Shown piece after piece: positions 38,289 to 49,132 of a stretch of 64,000 nt of DNA. Position 1 is the first letter of the stretch. Every line of letters begins with the position of its first letter. A program made the translations under genes and the position numbers. The stretch comes from Serinicoccus chungangensis (lineage in GTDB: Bacteria; Actinomycetota; Actinomycetes; Actinomycetales; Dermatophilaceae), in assembly GCF_001483745.1 (NCBI RefSeq), contig NZ_LQBL01000028.1, positions 643,656 through 707,655 of the forward strand. The letters are read 5' to 3'. The notes beneath the pieces are model-generated. The model was not told the origin of the DNA and did no database searches. It saw only the letters and a list, made by a program, of their open reading frames with translations.

Positions 38289-41200
38289 TCAGCGGTCGAC
38301 GGTGGCGATCATGAGCTCGACGCTGCGTCCGGCGTCCAGCGTGGCGGTCCCACGGTAGGCGCCGGTCGTGCGGGCCGAGACCGGGGGCAGGGGGGTGCCC
38401 GAGCCGGCGGCGCCGAACTGCACGGCGAGGGTCTCGGTCATGACGAGCTGCTGATGGGTCATGGCGGCGTCCCACACCTCGTCGTCGCCGACCACGGTGA
38501 GGCTGATCCGGTCGGTGACCTCCAGACCGGCGTCCTTGCGGGCGCCCTGCACGGCGCGGACCAGGTCGCGCGCCAGGCCCTCCTTGGCGAGGTCCTCGGT
38601 CACCTCGGTGTCGAGGACGACGAAGCCACCGCCGTGACCGCCGAGCATGGCGGTCGCGCGCGAGCCGGCCCCCTGCTCGGCGCCGTCACCGGGACCGTCG
38701 CCCACGACGGTCTCGAGGGTGAACTCGCCCTCGACCAGCTCGATCCCGCCGCTGGTGACGGTGCCGTCCTCGGCCACCTGCCAGTCGCCGGACTTGCTGC
38801 CCCTGATGGCCTGCTGCACCTGCTTGCCCAGCCGGGGCCCGGCGGCCCGGGCGTTGACGGCCAGCCGCTGCTCGACACCCCAGTCGGCGGCGGACTCCTC
38901 GCTGCTGTCCTGGACCACCACCTCTCGCACGTTGACCTCGTCCCGCACGATGTCAGCCAGGTCCGACAACCCCTGACGATGGGCCGTCACGACGGTGAGC
39001 CGGGCGAGCGGCAGCCGGACGCGCAGCCCCTGCGCCTTGCGCAGCCCGAGCGTCGTCGAGCAGACCTCCCGCACGGTGTCCATGGCGGCGACCAGCTCCG
39101 GGTCGTCCGGCAGGTCGCCGGCCTCCGGCCAGTCGGTGAGGTGCACCGACTCGCCGCCGGTGAGCCCACGCCATACCTCCTCGGTCAGCAGCGGGAGCAG
39201 CGGGGCGGCCACCCGGCAGGTGATCTCCAGCACGGTGTAGAGCGTGTCGAAGGCCTCCTGGTCCTCGGCCCAGAACCGGTCCCGGGAGCGCCGGATGTAC
39301 CAGTTGGTGAGGACGTCGACGAAGTCGCGGATGACCTCGGCGGCCACGGCGATCTCGTTGCCGTCGTAGGCCGCCTCGGCCGCCTCGACGAACTCCCGGG
39401 TCTTGGCCAGCACGTAGCGGTCGAGCTGGTGCTCCGCGCCGGTCGACCAGCGCGCCTCGTAGCCCGCGGCGTTGGCGTAGAGCCCGAAGAAGTACCACGC
39501 GTTCCACAGCGGGATCATCGTCTGCCGCACCCCGTCGCGGATGCCCTGCTCGGTGACGACGAGGTTGCCGCCGCGCAGGATCGGGGAGGACATGAGGAAC
39601 CAGCGCATCGCGTCGGCGCCGTCGCGGTCGAAGACCTCGCGGACGTCGGGGTAGTTCTTCAGCGACTTGGACATCTTCTGACCGTCGCTGCCGAGCACGA
39701 TGCCGTGCGAGAGACAGGTGGAGAACGCGGGCCGGTCGAAGAGCGCGGTGGCCAGGATGTGCAGGGTGTAGAACCAGCCGCGGGTCTGCCCGATGTACTC
39801 GACGATGAAATCGGCCGGGAAGTGCTCCTCGAACCACTGCTCGTTCTCGAACGGGTAGTGCACCTGGGCGTAGCTCATCGAGCCGGAGTCGAACCACACG
39901 TCGAGCACGTCCTCGACCCGGCGCATGGTGCTCTGGCCCGTGGGGTCGTCGGGGTTGGGCCGGGTCAGCTCGTCGACGAACGGCCGGTGCAGGTCCACGT
40001 GGCCGTCACGGTCGCGGGGCAGGGTGCCGAAGTCGGCCTCGATCTCCTCGAGGCTGCCGTAGACGTCGATGCGCGGGTAGGCCGGGTCGTCGCTGCGCCA
40101 CACCGGGATGGGGCTGCCCCAGAAGCGGTTGCGGGAGATCGACCAGTCGCGGGCGTTCTCCAGCCAGCGGCCGAACTGCCCGTGCTTGATGTGCTCGGGT
40201 ACCCAGGTGATGTCCTCGTTGGTGCGCAGCATGTCCTCCTTGAACGCCGTGACCTCGACGAACCAGGAGGAGACCGCCTTGTAGATGAGCGGCTGCTTGC
40301 AGCGCCAGCAGTGCGGGTAGGAGTGGGCGTACGACTCCCGCCGCAGCAGGACGGTGCCCTCGGTCACCGAGCCGGTGTCCTGCGGCTCGCCGCCGAGCTG
40401 GTTGCGGGTGGCGGCCTTGAGGTGGTCCATGATCGGCGCGTTGGCGTCGAAGACGAGCATCCCGGCGTACTCCTCCACCGGGGCGGTGAAGGCGCCGTCC
40501 GGGCCGACCGGCATGACCGGCTCGATGCCCTCGCGGTCGGTGACCACCTTGTCGTCCTCACCGAACGCGCCGGCGGTGTGGACCAGGCCGGTGCCGTCGG
40601 TGGTGGTGACGAACTCGGCGACGACCAGCCGGTGGGCGCGCTCCCAGCCCTGGTAGTAGGAGAAGGGCGGCACGTAGGAGCGCCCGGTCAGCTGGGCGCC
40701 GGTGTAGGTGCCGAGCACCTCCGGGTCCTCGCCGAGCTCGTGGGCGTAGGAGGAGAGCCGCTCCTTCGCGACGAGGTAGCGCTCACCGCCCCCGGACCCG
40801 GCGCCCTCGGAGGTGGCGCCGGGCAGCGGGGCCCGCACCACGACATACTCGATGTCCTCGCCGACCATGATCGCGAGGTTGGCCGGCAGGGTCCACGGCG
40901 TGGTGGTCCACACCAGCGCCAGCGCGCCGTCCAGGACCTCGTCGGGGGTCGCGCCGGGCAGCAGCCGTGCCCCGACGGTGACCGCCGGGTCCTGGCGCAC
41001 CTGGTAGACCTCGTCGTCCATCCGCAGCTCGTGGTTGGACAGCGGGGTCTGGTCGTTCCAGCAGTAGGGCAGCACGCGGAAGCCCTCGTAGACCAGGCCC
41101 TTGTCGTAGAGCCGCTTGAACGCCCACAGCACCGACTCCATGTAGTCGACGTTGAGGGTCTTGTAGTCGCCCTCGAAGTCGACCCAGCGGGCTTGGCGGG

Positions 41201-41642
41201 TGACGTAGTCCTGCCACTCGTCGGTGTACTTCAGCACCGACTCGCGGCACTTGGCGTTGAACGCCTCGATGCCGAGGCGCAGGATCTCGTCCTTGGTCTT
41301 GATGCCGAGCTGCTCCATCGCCTCGAGCTCGGCGGGCAGCCCGTGGGTGTCCCAGCCGAAGCGCCGCTCGACCCGCTTGCCCCGCATGGTCTGGTAGCGC
41401 GGGACGACATCCTTGACGTAGCCGGTGAGCAGGTGGCCGTAGTGCGGCAGGCCGTTGGCGAAGGGCGGTCCGTCGTAGAAGACGTACTCGTTGGCGCCAC
41501 CCTCGCCGGCGTCGCGCTGCTCGACGCTCTTGACGAAGGTGCCGTGCTCGCGCCAGTAGGCCAGCACGGCCTGCTCGATCTCCGGGAAGCGCGGGGAGGA
41601 GGTCAGCGCGGCGGCGGAGGTGCTGGACTGGGGGTAGGCCAT
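38289..41642 (-). CDS. ileS: Isoleucyl-tRNA synthetase
   Basis: This class I synthetase charges tRNA-Ile. The 1117-residue product has the HIGH-type signature [11 protein letters not shown], the KMSKS motif QKMSKSLKN and an editing domain with [14 protein letters not shown]. It also has the long C-terminal anticodon region of the eukaryotic-like/mupirocin-tolerant IleS class (over 1000 residues, [21 protein letters not shown]). The ATG at 41640-41642 follows CAGGAG. A T-box leader lies directly upstream. Confidence 0.98.
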   Translation of the reverse strand: MAYPQSSTSAAALTSSPRFPEIEQAVLAYWREHGTFVKSVEQRDAGEGGANEYVFYDGPPFANGLPHYGHLLTGYVKDVVPRYQTMRGKRVERRFGWDTHGLPAELEAMEQLGIKTKDEILRLGIEAFNAKCRESVLKYTDEWQDYVTRQARWVDFEGDYKTLNVDYMESVLWAFKRLYDKGLVYEGFRVLPYCWNDQTPLSNHELRMDDEVYQVRQDPAVTVGARLLPGATPDEVLDGALALVWTTTPWTLPANLAIMVGEDIEYVVVRAPLPGATSEGAGSGGGERYLVAKERLSSYAHELGEDPEVLGTYTGAQLTGRSYVPPFSYYQGWERAHRLVVAEFVTTTDGTGLVHTAGAFGEDDKVVTDREGIEPVMPVGPDGAFTAPVEEYAGMLVFDANAPIMDHLKAATRNQLGGEPQDTGSVTEGTVLLRRESYAHSYPHCWRCKQPLIYKAVSSWFVEVTAFKEDMLRTNEDITWVPEHIKHGQFGRWLENARDWSISRNRFWGSPIPVWRSDDPAYPRIDVYGSLEEIEADFGTLPRDRDGHVDLHRPFVDELTRPNPDDPTGQSTMRRVEDVLDVWFDSGSMSYAQVHYPFENEQWFEEHFPADFIVEYIGQTRGWFYTLHILATALFDRPAFSTCLSHGIVLGSDGQKMSKSLKNYPDVREVFDRDGADAMRWFLMSSPILRGGNLVVTEQGIRDGVRQTMIPLWNAWYFFGLYANAAGYEARWSTGAEHQLDRYVLAKTREFVEAAEAAYDGNEIAVAAEVIRDFVDVLTNWYIRRSRDRFWAEDQEAFDTLYTVLEITCRVAAPLLPLLTEEVWRGLTGGESVHLTDWPEAGDLPDDPELVAAMDTVREVCSTTLGLRKAQGLRVRLPLARLTVVTAHRQGLSDLADIVRDEVNVREVVVQDSSEESAADWGVEQRLAVNARAAGPRLGKQVQQAIRGSKSGDWQVAEDGTVTSGGIELVEGEFTLETVVGDGPGDGAEQGAGSRATAMLGGHGGGFVVLDTEVTEDLAKEGLARDLVRAVQGARKDAGLEVTDRISLTVVGDDEVWDAAMTHQQLVMTETLAVQFGAAGSGTPLPPVSARTTGAYRGTATLDAGRSVELMIATVDR

Positions 41643-41714
41643 GGGCGGGCGGCTCCTGGGGTGTCGCGGGGCGGGCGTCGTGTGCGGTCGTCTCGTGTCG
41701 TGGTCAGGCTGTGC

Positions 41715-41930
41715 CACGAGGACGACGCTGCCGGGGTATGACGCCCGGTCGGCACCGCGGTACCACCTCGCTTGCCCGCCGCTCGCCCCTGGCCCCTGGT
41801 CGGGCCTGCTGGCGGCGGCGTGCCGCTTCGTTCCGGCTGTGACGGGCCTACCCGTGCGGTTCTAGTGGGCTCATCGTCGGGTCACGGTGGCCGTTCTTCC
41901 GCAGGCTCGCCGCTGATGACGGCTCGGACG
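41715..41930 (-). promoter_or_regulatory. T-box riboswitch of ileS
   Basis: On the ileS strand, GAGGTGGTACCGCGGTG (within 41753-41771) matches the T-box that pairs with the uncharged tRNA acceptor end. Further upstream, GCCGT and ACGGC (about 41890-41923) form a short Stem I exposing ATC, a candidate Ile specifier. The short Stem I and the lack of a clear terminator before the CAGGAG ribosome site fit the translationally acting actinobacterial class. Low charging of tRNA-Ile would open the ribosome site. Confidence 0.88.
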
Positions 41931-42019
41931 CCTGTGCCCACCATGCTAGCGCCTCCCCGGGCCTGTGCTGCCGTTCCCGTGCTGCGTCGGCGCCGACTGC
42001 CAGGACACGCCCCGACTCA

Positions 42020-42100
42020 TCGGCTGGAGCGTTCACGTGAACGCTCCAGCCGACGACACGCCCATGACGACCGGCTACAGCGTTCACGTGAACGCTGCAG
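42020..42100. repeat. Two palindromes with core GCGTTCACGTGAACGC, 5' flank of DUF559 gene 2
   Basis: 42020-42053 is a perfect 34-bp palindrome centred on CACGTG. 42075-42100 is a 26-bp palindrome with one mismatch and the same core. The two centres are about 51 bases apart. The same core occurs twice again on the other side of the gene and nowhere else I can find in the window. Confidence 0.95.
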
Positions 42101-42139
42101 CAGCAGGTGGTGGTCCAGACGCCCGGGGTCAGCCGACCC

Positions 42140-42148
42140 TGTGGACAA
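42140..42148 (+). promoter_or_regulatory. TGTGGACAA leader motif (DnaA-box-like) before DUF559 gene 2
   Basis: The 9-mer ends 39 bases before the ATG at 42188, in the same orientation and at nearly the same distance as in the two paralogues. It is either a DnaA-type box or a conserved promoter element. Confidence 0.55.
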
Positions 42149-42187
42149 GTTCTGCGGTCGACGGGCGTTCTCCGGCAGCCTGACGAC

Positions 42188-43117
42188 ATGCCGCTCGACC
42201 CCACCCGACCGTTCCTCCGGCAGGCCGGCTTGCGTGCCGGTCTGACGAAGCACGAGCTCGACGGGCCGAGGTTCCACACCGTCTTCGGCAGCGTCCGGCT
42301 CGCCTCCGACGTCCCCCTCACCCCGGAGGTGCTCGGCCGGTGCGCGTCCCTCGTGGTGCCACGGTGCGCCGTCAGCCGGCACACGGCGGCCGAGGTGTGG
42401 GGAGGGGCGGTGCCCCCGACGGCGTGGACCCACGTCAGTGTCGCCCGAGCCGAGGACCGACGGGCCCGGGTGGGCCTCAGGTGCCACGTCAACCCCTCAG
42501 CTGTCGTGCGCTCTCGGGCGGGCCTGCGGCTGACCACACCGGCCCAGACCGTGCTGGACCTGTCCCGCGGGCTGTCACTCGTCGACCTCACCGTGCTGGC
42601 CGACTCCCTCCTGCACCGGCGCGTCCTCACCCCGGCCGAGCTCGAGCAGCGGCTCGACGCCTGCCAGGGTGGGCTCCCGCGCGTCGCGTCCCTCGCGCGG
42701 ACGCTCGTCCGGCCAGGGGCGGAGTCGCCCATGGAGACCCGGGCCCGGCTGCTGCTCGTCCTGGCCGGGCTTCCCGAGCCCGTGCTGCAGCACGAGGTGG
42801 GGGACGTCAGGCATCTTTTCCGCCTCGACCTCGCCTACCCCGAGCTCAGGGTGGCCGTCGAGTACGACGGTCGTCACCATGCGCAGGACGCCCGGCAGTG
42901 GGGCCGCGACCTCGGACGGCGGGAGTGGTTGGACGGTCGGGGGTGGCGGTTGGTCGTGCTGCGCTCCGGGGACGTCTACGGCACCCCCTGGGCGACCGCG
43001 CTCCGGGTCGCCGGGGTGCTCGCCGAGCGCGGTCTCGTCACGGGCCTGCCCGCGCACCCACCGGCCACCTTTGCCGCCCACTTCCCGGAGCAGCCGTGGC
43101 GCGCGGCCCGTCCATGA
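42188..43117 (+). CDS. DUF559 endonuclease-like protein with N-terminal wHTH (paralogue 2)
   Basis: The 309-residue protein shares with the gene at 57303 the segments SRHTAAEVWGG, the SPMETRARLL helix and VAVEYDGRHH. Candidate nuclease residues are Asp214 and Glu225 of the Vsr-like fold, with Glu of SPMETR as a further acidic candidate. Architecture is an N-terminal helical, wHTH-like domain (1-60), a middle domain (70-170) and the DUF559 core (190-290). Function is unknown. It is bracketed by four palindromes, two each side, and lies between the ileS leader and an alanine symporter. Base composition matches the surroundings. Confidence 0.82.
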   Translation: MPLDPTRPFLRQAGLRAGLTKHELDGPRFHTVFGSVRLASDVPLTPEVLGRCASLVVPRCAVSRHTAAEVWGGAVPPTAWTHVSVARAEDRRARVGLRCHVNPSAVVRSRAGLRLTTPAQTVLDLSRGLSLVDLTVLADSLLHRRVLTPAELEQRLDACQGGLPRVASLARTLVRPGAESPMETRARLLLVLAGLPEPVLQHEVGDVRHLFRLDLAYPELRVAVEYDGRHHAQDARQWGRDLGRREWLDGRGWRLVVLRSGDVYGTPWATALRVAGVLAERGLVTGLPAHPPATFAAHFPEQPWRAARP

Positions 43118-43136
43118 ACCCGCCATCGCGCCCATG

Positions 43137-43221
43137 AGCGGCCCTGGCGTTCACGTGAACGCCAGGGCCGCTGTGGGCCGGTGTTTCACCGGCTGCAGCG
43201 TTCACGTGAACGCTGCAGCCG
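43137..43221. repeat. Two palindromes with core GCGTTCACGTGAACGC, 3' flank of DUF559 gene 2
   Basis: 43137-43172 is a perfect 36-bp palindrome and 43190-43221 a perfect 32-bp palindrome. Both are centred on CACGTG and carry the same 16-bp core as the pair at 42020-42100. The outermost arms of copies 1 and 4 are similar (CGGCTG...), as if the four copies formed a symmetrical frame around the gene. Confidence 0.95.
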
Positions 43222-43288
43222 ACGCCGCGGACACGACCGAGGGCCGGGAGCGTGTGCTCCCGGCCCTTGGTGATGTTGCGGTATGCCG

Positions 43289-44968
43289 TCAGCGACGGTC
43301 GCGCGGGGTGGTGGCCCCACCCGCGCCGAAGCCGTCGTCGTCGGGGTCGGCCAGGCGGTTCTGACCGGAGTCGTCCCTCACCTGGTTGGCCTCGGCGAGG
43401 TCACGGACGGACATCTCCTTGTCGTCGTCCAGCTTGCCGAGCTCGGCGAGCTTGCCGCTCTTGCGGTCGGCGAGGTACTCGTTCATCTCCTTCTTGATGA
43501 CCGGCAGCAGGAAGTAGACGCCGAGCAGGTTGACGAACGCGCAGACGAACAGGAAGTTGTCCGCGAACGCCAGCACCTGGCCGAAGTTGAGGATGCAGCC
43601 CGCCACCGTGAACACCAGGAAGACCACCCGGTAGATGAGGGTCGAGGTCCGGGTGTCCCCGAACAGGTAGTTCCACGCCCGCTGGCCGTAGTAGGACCAG
43701 GTGATGAGGGTGGAGATCGCGAACAGCGCGACCGCGACCGCCAGGATCGTCGGGAACCACGAGATGTTCTCGGCGAAGGCGTCGGAGGTGACGACGACAC
43801 CGCCGCCGTAGTCGTAGCTGTCGTCCGCGAAGACCTGCTCGCGCGTCTCGTTGTAGAACGTCGTGTCGGCGATGACGATGGTCAGCGCGGTCATGGTGCA
43901 GACCAGGACGGTGTCGATGAACGGCTCGAACATCGCCACGAAGCCCTCGGACACCGGGCGGCGGGTCTTGACGGTCGAGTGCGCGATCGGGGCCGAGCCC
44001 AGGCCGGCCTCGTTGGAGAACGCGGAGCGGGTCAGGCCGACGACCAGGGCACCGACGAAGCCACCGGTGACGCCCTCCGCGGTGAAGGCACCGGTGAGGA
44101 TGTCACCGATCGCACCGGGGATGTGCGGGATGTTCGTCAGGATGACGATGATGCAGGCGAGCACGTAGATGCCACCCATGAGCGGGACCAGGGTCGAGGT
44201 GACCCGGCCGATGGACTTCATCCCGCCGATGATGACCGCGCCGATGAGGCCGGCCAGCACGAGGCCGAAGATGAGCCCGGCAGAGGTGGAGGCCAGGAAG
44301 CTGTTCTCGCCACCGGTGACCTGGACGGCCTGCGAGTAGGTCTGGTTGGCCTGGAACATGTTGCCGCCACCGACGCCGAAGAAGAGGATCGCGAGGGCGA
44401 AGAGGCCGGTGAGGCCGACGGACAGGAACTTGGGGAACTTGCTGAACGCCACGGGGAGGTACTTGAACGGGCCGCCGGACACGGTGCCGTCGGCACGGAT
44501 CTCGCGGTACTTCACACCGAGCGTGCACTCGGCGAACTTGGTCGCCATGCCGAAGAGGCCGGCCAGGATCATCCAGAAGGTCGCCCCCGGACCACCCAGG
44601 GTGACGGCGACGCCGACACCGGCGATGTTGCCCAGGCCCACGGTGCCCGAGACGGCGGAGGTCAGCGCCTGGTAGTGCGGGATCTCACCCGGGTCGTCCG
44701 GTGAGGAGTACTTGCCCCGCAGGGTGTCCCACGCCACCTTGATGCCACGGAACTGGATGAAGCCGAAGTAGATCGAGATGATGATGGCCGCGGCGAGCAG
44801 CCACATCACGACGAAGGGCATCGGGATGCCGGGGATCTCGAAGAAGATGATGTCGCCGGAGACCTGGGTGATCGTCTCGAAGCTGGAGTCGACGGTGGAC
44901 TCGAGGTTCTGGACCCACTGGGGGTCATCGACCACCTCGGCCATGGACAGGGGAATTGTTCGCAACAT
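43289..44968 (-). CDS. Alanine/glycine:cation symporter (AGCS family)
   Basis: This is a sodium- or proton-coupled amino acid importer with about eleven membrane helices in 559 residues. AGCS signatures include [38 protein letters not shown] and [15 protein letters not shown]. The C-terminal 60 residues are charged and cytoplasmic. Two in-frame ATGs (44968 and 44944) are possible and neither has a strong ribosome site; the longer form is given. It is divergent from valS. Confidence 0.92.
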   Translation of the reverse strand: MLRTIPLSMAEVVDDPQWVQNLESTVDSSFETITQVSGDIIFFEIPGIPMPFVVMWLLAAAIIISIYFGFIQFRGIKVAWDTLRGKYSSPDDPGEIPHYQALTSAVSGTVGLGNIAGVGVAVTLGGPGATFWMILAGLFGMATKFAECTLGVKYREIRADGTVSGGPFKYLPVAFSKFPKFLSVGLTGLFALAILFFGVGGGNMFQANQTYSQAVQVTGGENSFLASTSAGLIFGLVLAGLIGAVIIGGMKSIGRVTSTLVPLMGGIYVLACIIVILTNIPHIPGAIGDILTGAFTAEGVTGGFVGALVVGLTRSAFSNEAGLGSAPIAHSTVKTRRPVSEGFVAMFEPFIDTVLVCTMTALTIVIADTTFYNETREQVFADDSYDYGGGVVVTSDAFAENISWFPTILAVAVALFAISTLITWSYYGQRAWNYLFGDTRTSTLIYRVVFLVFTVAGCILNFGQVLAFADNFLFVCAFVNLLGVYFLLPVIKKEMNEYLADRKSGKLAELGKLDDDKEMSVRDLAEANQVRDDSGQNRLADPDDDGFGAGGATTPRDRR

Positions 44969-44996
44969 GCGTCACACTGTTTGCCACATCAGGTGA

Positions 44997-45027
44997 TTGG
45001 TCAACGACATACCCTGATCGTGACCAA
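44997..45027. promoter_or_regulatory. Inverted repeat TTGGTCA-N17-TGACCAA between symporter and valS
   Basis: Seven-base perfect arms lie 28 bases upstream of the symporter start, in a comparatively AT-rich stretch that also holds CATACCCT. It may be an operator for the symporter or for divergent promoters. The binding protein is unknown. Confidence 0.4.
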
Positions 45028-45123
45028 AACGTGATGCTGATCCGGAACACCAGGCACACGTCTCTCGTTCGAGGCACTCCGTCCCCGTCCGTCGCGACGC
45101 CGGGGTCTGTGACAATGACGGGT

Positions 45124-47820
45124 ATGACGCACCCCCACCAGATCGCCCCCCCGCGCCCGGCGCAGCTGCCGGAGCGTCCGTCCGTCGACGGCCTCGAGGA
45201 GAAGTGGGTCGCGGTATGGAAGGACACCGACGTCTACGCCTTCGACCGGGACGCCGCGCTGGCCGGCCCGCGCGAGCAGGTCTTCGCCGTCGACACCCCG
45301 CCGCCGACCGCGTCCGGCACGCTGCACCTCGGCCACGTCTTCGGCTACACCCAGGCCGACTGCCTGGCGCGCTACCACCGGATGACCGGCAAGCACGTGT
45401 TCTACCCGATCGGCTGGGACGACAACGGGCTCCCGACCGAGAAGCGGGTGCAGAACTACTACGGCGTGCGCGGTGACGCGACCCTGCCCTACGACCCCGA
45501 CTTCACCCCGCCGCAGCGCGGCGGCGACGGCAAGAGCCTCAGGGCCGCCGACCAGGTGCCCGTGGGCCGCTCCACCTTCATCGAGCTCTGCGAGGAGCTC
45601 ACGGTCATCGACGAGCAGGCCTTCGAGGACGTGTTCCGCCGCCTCGGGCTGGCCATCGACTGGAACGTGCAGTACCGCACCATCGGCGACCGCGCGCGCG
45701 CCGTCGCGCAGCAGGCCTTCCTGCGCAACCTCGCCCGGGGCGAGGCATACCAGGCGGAGGCGCCGGGCCTCTGGGACATCACCTTCCAGACCGCGGTCGC
45801 CCAGGCCGAGCTGGAGGCGCGGGACTACCCCGGTGCCTACCACCGGGTGGCCTACCACCGCGCCGACGGGGACCCGGTCCACATCGAGACGACCCGCCCC
45901 GAGCTCATCCCCGCCGTCGTCGCGCTCGTCGCCCACCCCGACGACGAGCGGTATGCCGACCTCGTCGGGACCACGGTCACCTCGCCGCTGTTCGGCGTCG
46001 AGGTGCCGGTGCTCGCCCACCCGCTCGCGGAGATGGACAAGGGCGCCGGGATCGCGATGTGCTGCACCTTCGGCGACATGACCGACGTGCAGTGGTGGCG
46101 CGAGCTGCAGCTGCCGACCCGCTCGGTCATCACCCGCTCCGGCCGGCTGCAGGAGCAGACCCCGGAGTGGGTCGCCGGTGGCCCCGGCGAGGAGCTGTGG
46201 ACCGAGCGGCTCGCCGGCCGCACCGTGCACGCCGCCCGCGAGGCGGTGGTCGAGGCGCTGCGGGCGTCGGGCGACCTCGACGGCGAGCCCACCAGGACGC
46301 AGCGCAAGGCCAACTTCTACGAGCGCGGCGAGAAGCCGCTGGAGATCGTCACCAGCCGCCAGTGGTTCATCCGCAACGGCGGACGCGAGGAGGGCGCCCC
46401 CGGGCTGCGCGAGGCGCTCGTCGCCCGCGGCGAGGAGGTCGACTTCCACCCCGGTTTCATGCGCAGCCGCTACCGCAACTGGGTCGAGGGCCTCAACGGC
46501 GACTGGCTCATCAGCCGCCAGCGCTTCTTCGGCGTCCCGTTCCCGGTCTGGTATGCCGTGGACGCGGCCGGCGAGGTCGACCACGACACGCTCCTCGTGC
46601 CCGACGAGGGTCGGCTGCCGATCGACCCGGTGAGCGACGTGCCGGAGGGCTACACCGAGGACCAGCGCGACCAGCCCGGCGGCTTCACCGCCGACACCGA
46701 CGTCATGGACACCTGGGCGACGTCCTCGCTCTCCCCGCAGATCGCGGCGGGGTGGCCGACGCGTGGTGGTGCGGGCGAGGGCTCGGACCCCGAGCTCTTC
46801 GAGGCGATCTTCCCGTTCGACATGCGGCCCCAGGGGCACGACATCATCCGCACGTGGTTGTTCGCGACGATGGTCCGCGCGCACCACGAGCACGGCACCG
46901 TCCCGTGGACCGACGCCTATCTCAACGGCTGGATCCTCGACCCGGACCGCAAGAAGATGTCCAAGTCCAGGGGCAACGCCGTCACCCCGCTGGACATGCT
47001 GCAGGCCAGCGGGACCGACGCCGTGCGCTACTGGGCGGCCGCGGCGCGCCCCGGCGTCGACACGGTCGACGACCCCAACCAGGTCAAGGTCGGGCGTCGC
47101 CTGGCGATCAAGCTGCTCAACGCCAGCTCCTTCGTCCTCGGTTTCGGCGAGCTGCCGGAGGGCTCCTCCGAGGCCGACCTCGTCACCGAGCCGCTGGACC
47201 GGGCGATGCTGGCCGGGCTGGCCGAGGTCGTGCGCCGGGCCACCCAGGCCTACGAGGACTGGGACTACTCCACTGCGCTCGACGTCACCGAGTCGTTCTT
47301 CTGGACTTTCTGCGACGACTACCTCGAGCTGGTCAAGGAGCGCGCCTACGGCGGGGAGCTCTCCGCCGGCGGACCGACCGGCGACCCCACGCCGCAGACA
47401 CTGTCCGCGCGCGCGGCGCTGCGGCTGGCCCTGTCGGTGCAGCTGCGCCTGCTGGCGCCGGTGATCTCGTTCGCGACCGAGGAGGTGTGGTCGTGGTGGC
47501 ACGAGGAGGGCACCTCGGTCCACACCCAGCCGTGGCCGGTGGTCGAGGAGCTGGCCGTAGCCGAGGGCGCAGACGCGGCGCTGCTCGGCACGGTCGGGCA
47601 GGCCCTGGCCGGGCTGCGCCGGGCCAAGTCGGAGGCCAAGGTCAAGATGCGCACGCCCATCGCGGCGGCGACCGTGGCCGGGCCGGCCCCCGAGCTGGAC
47701 CGGGTCCGCGCCGCGCTGTCCGACCTGGGGGCCGCCGGCAAGGTGACCGGTGAGCTGACCTTCGCCGAGGCCGAGCAGCTCGGCGTGCGCGACGTCGCCC
47801 TGGTGGAGGCCCCGGCTTAG
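45124..47820 (+). CDS. valS: Valyl-tRNA synthetase
   Basis: This class I synthetase charges tRNA-Val. The 898-residue product contains the HIGH-type motif [18 protein letters not shown], an editing domain with [20 protein letters not shown], the KMSKS motif KKMSKSRGN and a C-terminal helical arm. Two ATGs (45115, 45124) are possible; the second is used. No T-box is visible upstream. Confidence 0.97.
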   Translation: MTHPHQIAPPRPAQLPERPSVDGLEEKWVAVWKDTDVYAFDRDAALAGPREQVFAVDTPPPTASGTLHLGHVFGYTQADCLARYHRMTGKHVFYPIGWDDNGLPTEKRVQNYYGVRGDATLPYDPDFTPPQRGGDGKSLRAADQVPVGRSTFIELCEELTVIDEQAFEDVFRRLGLAIDWNVQYRTIGDRARAVAQQAFLRNLARGEAYQAEAPGLWDITFQTAVAQAELEARDYPGAYHRVAYHRADGDPVHIETTRPELIPAVVALVAHPDDERYADLVGTTVTSPLFGVEVPVLAHPLAEMDKGAGIAMCCTFGDMTDVQWWRELQLPTRSVITRSGRLQEQTPEWVAGGPGEELWTERLAGRTVHAAREAVVEALRASGDLDGEPTRTQRKANFYERGEKPLEIVTSRQWFIRNGGREEGAPGLREALVARGEEVDFHPGFMRSRYRNWVEGLNGDWLISRQRFFGVPFPVWYAVDAAGEVDHDTLLVPDEGRLPIDPVSDVPEGYTEDQRDQPGGFTADTDVMDTWATSSLSPQIAAGWPTRGGAGEGSDPELFEAIFPFDMRPQGHDIIRTWLFATMVRAHHEHGTVPWTDAYLNGWILDPDRKKMSKSRGNAVTPLDMLQASGTDAVRYWAAAARPGVDTVDDPNQVKVGRRLAIKLLNASSFVLGFGELPEGSSEADLVTEPLDRAMLAGLAEVVRRATQAYEDWDYSTALDVTESFFWTFCDDYLELVKERAYGGELSAGGPTGDPTPQTLSARAALRLALSVQLRLLAPVISFATEEVWSWWHEEGTSVHTQPWPVVEELAVAEGADAALLGTVGQALAGLRRAKSEAKVKMRTPIAAATVAGPAPELDRVRAALSDLGAAGKVTGELTFAEAEQLGVRDVALVEAPA

Positions 47821-47828
47821 GGTGAGGT

Positions 47829-48587
47829 ATGCGCAGGGGCACGGGGTCGACCAGTGGTGTCGTCCTCGCGGTGCTCGCCGCGGTGGCCGGGCTGAGCCTG
47901 CTGCTGTGGAGCTCCAGCAGCGGTGGGCCGCTGCTGGGGCCGCCCACGGGCACGTGGGAGCCGGAGATCGACCTGCCCCCGCCGCTGCCGGTCGCCGAGC
48001 AGACCGCGGCGACCGCCGCGCCCTCGGAGTCCCGCCCGCCCCCGCAGGAGGGCTGGCCGGTCGACTGGCTGCTCGTCGGGGCCCTCCTGCTGGTCGTCGT
48101 GGTCGTCCTGCTCGTCGTCCGGGCGCTCCTCGCGCGCGGCCGGGGCGACGACGAGCCGCTGGGGATGGAGGAGGACGAGGAGCTCGCCGCGCTGCTGGAG
48201 GCCAGCGGTGACGACGTGCGCTACCGCGCGCTCGCCGAGGGCGACCCCCGCAACGCGGTCGTCGCCTGCTGGGTGGCGCTCGAGGAGGCCGTCCGCCGGT
48301 CCGGGCTGCCGGACAACCCGGCCGAGACGGCCAGCGAGCTGACCCGTCGGGTGCTCGGCCGCTGGCAGGTCGACGAGACCTCCATCCGCACCCTGTCCGA
48401 GGCCTACCGCGAGGCCCGGTTCTCCCGCCACCCGGTGTCCGAGCAGCAGCGGGAGCAGGCCGTCGCGGCCCTCGACCGCATCCACGACGACCTGCGCCGA
48501 CGGGCCCTCGCCGAGCAGGAACGCGCCCGCGAGCAGGCCGCGGCCCGCGCCCCGTCCGACGGCGAGGGCGAGGGCGGGCAGCCGTGA
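47829..48587 (+). CDS. DUF4129 membrane protein
   Basis: The 252-residue protein has an N-terminal membrane helix, a Pro-rich outer loop, a second helix (about 79-101) and a C-terminal DUF4129 domain. The domain shows RNAVVACWVALEEAVRRSGLP and ETASELTRRVL. DUF4129 often resembles the end of transglutaminase-like membrane proteins and occurs with MoxR/DUF58 genes. It begins 8 bases after valS and overlaps the next gene, so it starts a five-gene operon. Confidence 0.82.
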   Translation: MRRGTGSTSGVVLAVLAAVAGLSLLLWSSSSGGPLLGPPTGTWEPEIDLPPPLPVAEQTAATAAPSESRPPPQEGWPVDWLLVGALLLVVVVVLLVVRALLARGRGDDEPLGMEEDEELAALLEASGDDVRYRALAEGDPRNAVVACWVALEEAVRRSGLPDNPAETASELTRRVLGRWQVDETSIRTLSEAYREARFSRHPVSEQQREQAVAALDRIHDDLRRRALAEQERAREQAAARAPSDGEGEGGQP

Positions 48588-49132
48588 CCAGGTCCCTCCC
48601 GCCGCTGCCCCACCGGCAGCACGCGCTCGCCACCGACCTGCGCCGCCACCTCGTGCCGGCCCTGGTCATCGCGGTCCTGCTCGGCGGGCTGCTGTTCTTC
48701 ATCGGTGCCCTGCCCTACGCCTGGCCCCTGGCCCTGCTCGTCGTGGTGCTCGCCGGACTGGTGGGCGGGTTGCTCACCTGGGGGCTGTCCACGACCGCCC
48801 GTGACGTCGAGCAGGCCTACTGGGTCTCGACCCCGCGCCAGGAGGCCGCGCCCCCGGACGCGATGGACTACCGCCTGCTGCGGCTGCGGCGCGACCTGCG
48901 GGACGCCCTGGAGCGCGACGACCGCACGGACGAGATCTACCCCGTCATCCGCGAGCTCGCCGCCGAGCGCCTACTCGCCCACCACGACGTCGACCTCGAG
49001 ACCCAGCCCGAGCAGGCCCGGGCGCTGCTCGACCCGCACCTGCTCGCCTACCTCGAGCACCCACCCACGGACACCCGCCGACGCAGCCGGAGCGCGCTGC
49101 ATACCGCCATCGAAGGAGTCGAGAAGCTGTGA
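48584..49132 (+). CDS. Membrane protein of MoxR/DUF58 cluster
   Basis: The 182-residue protein has two central transmembrane helices (about 26-66), a basic N-terminus and a charged C-terminal domain (RLLRLRRDLRDALERDDRTDEIYPVIRELAAERLLA). I do not recognise a named family. GTG start overlaps the DUF4129 stop and its own stop overlaps the MoxR start, so it is a fixed member of the operon. Confidence 0.7.
   Translation: MTRSLPPLPHRQHALATDLRRHLVPALVIAVLLGGLLFFIGALPYAWPLALLVVVLAGLVGGLLTWGLSTTARDVEQAYWVSTPRQEAAPPDAMDYRLLRLRRDLRDALERDDRTDEIYPVIRELAAERLLAHHDVDLETQPEQARALLDPHLLAYLEHPPTDTRRRSRSALHTAIEGVEKL

Noticed and set aside
42020-43221. DUF559 cassettes as insertion sequences
   Set aside because: No transposase domain and no flanking target-site duplication is apparent. 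The repeats are palindromes rather than simple terminal inverted repeats.
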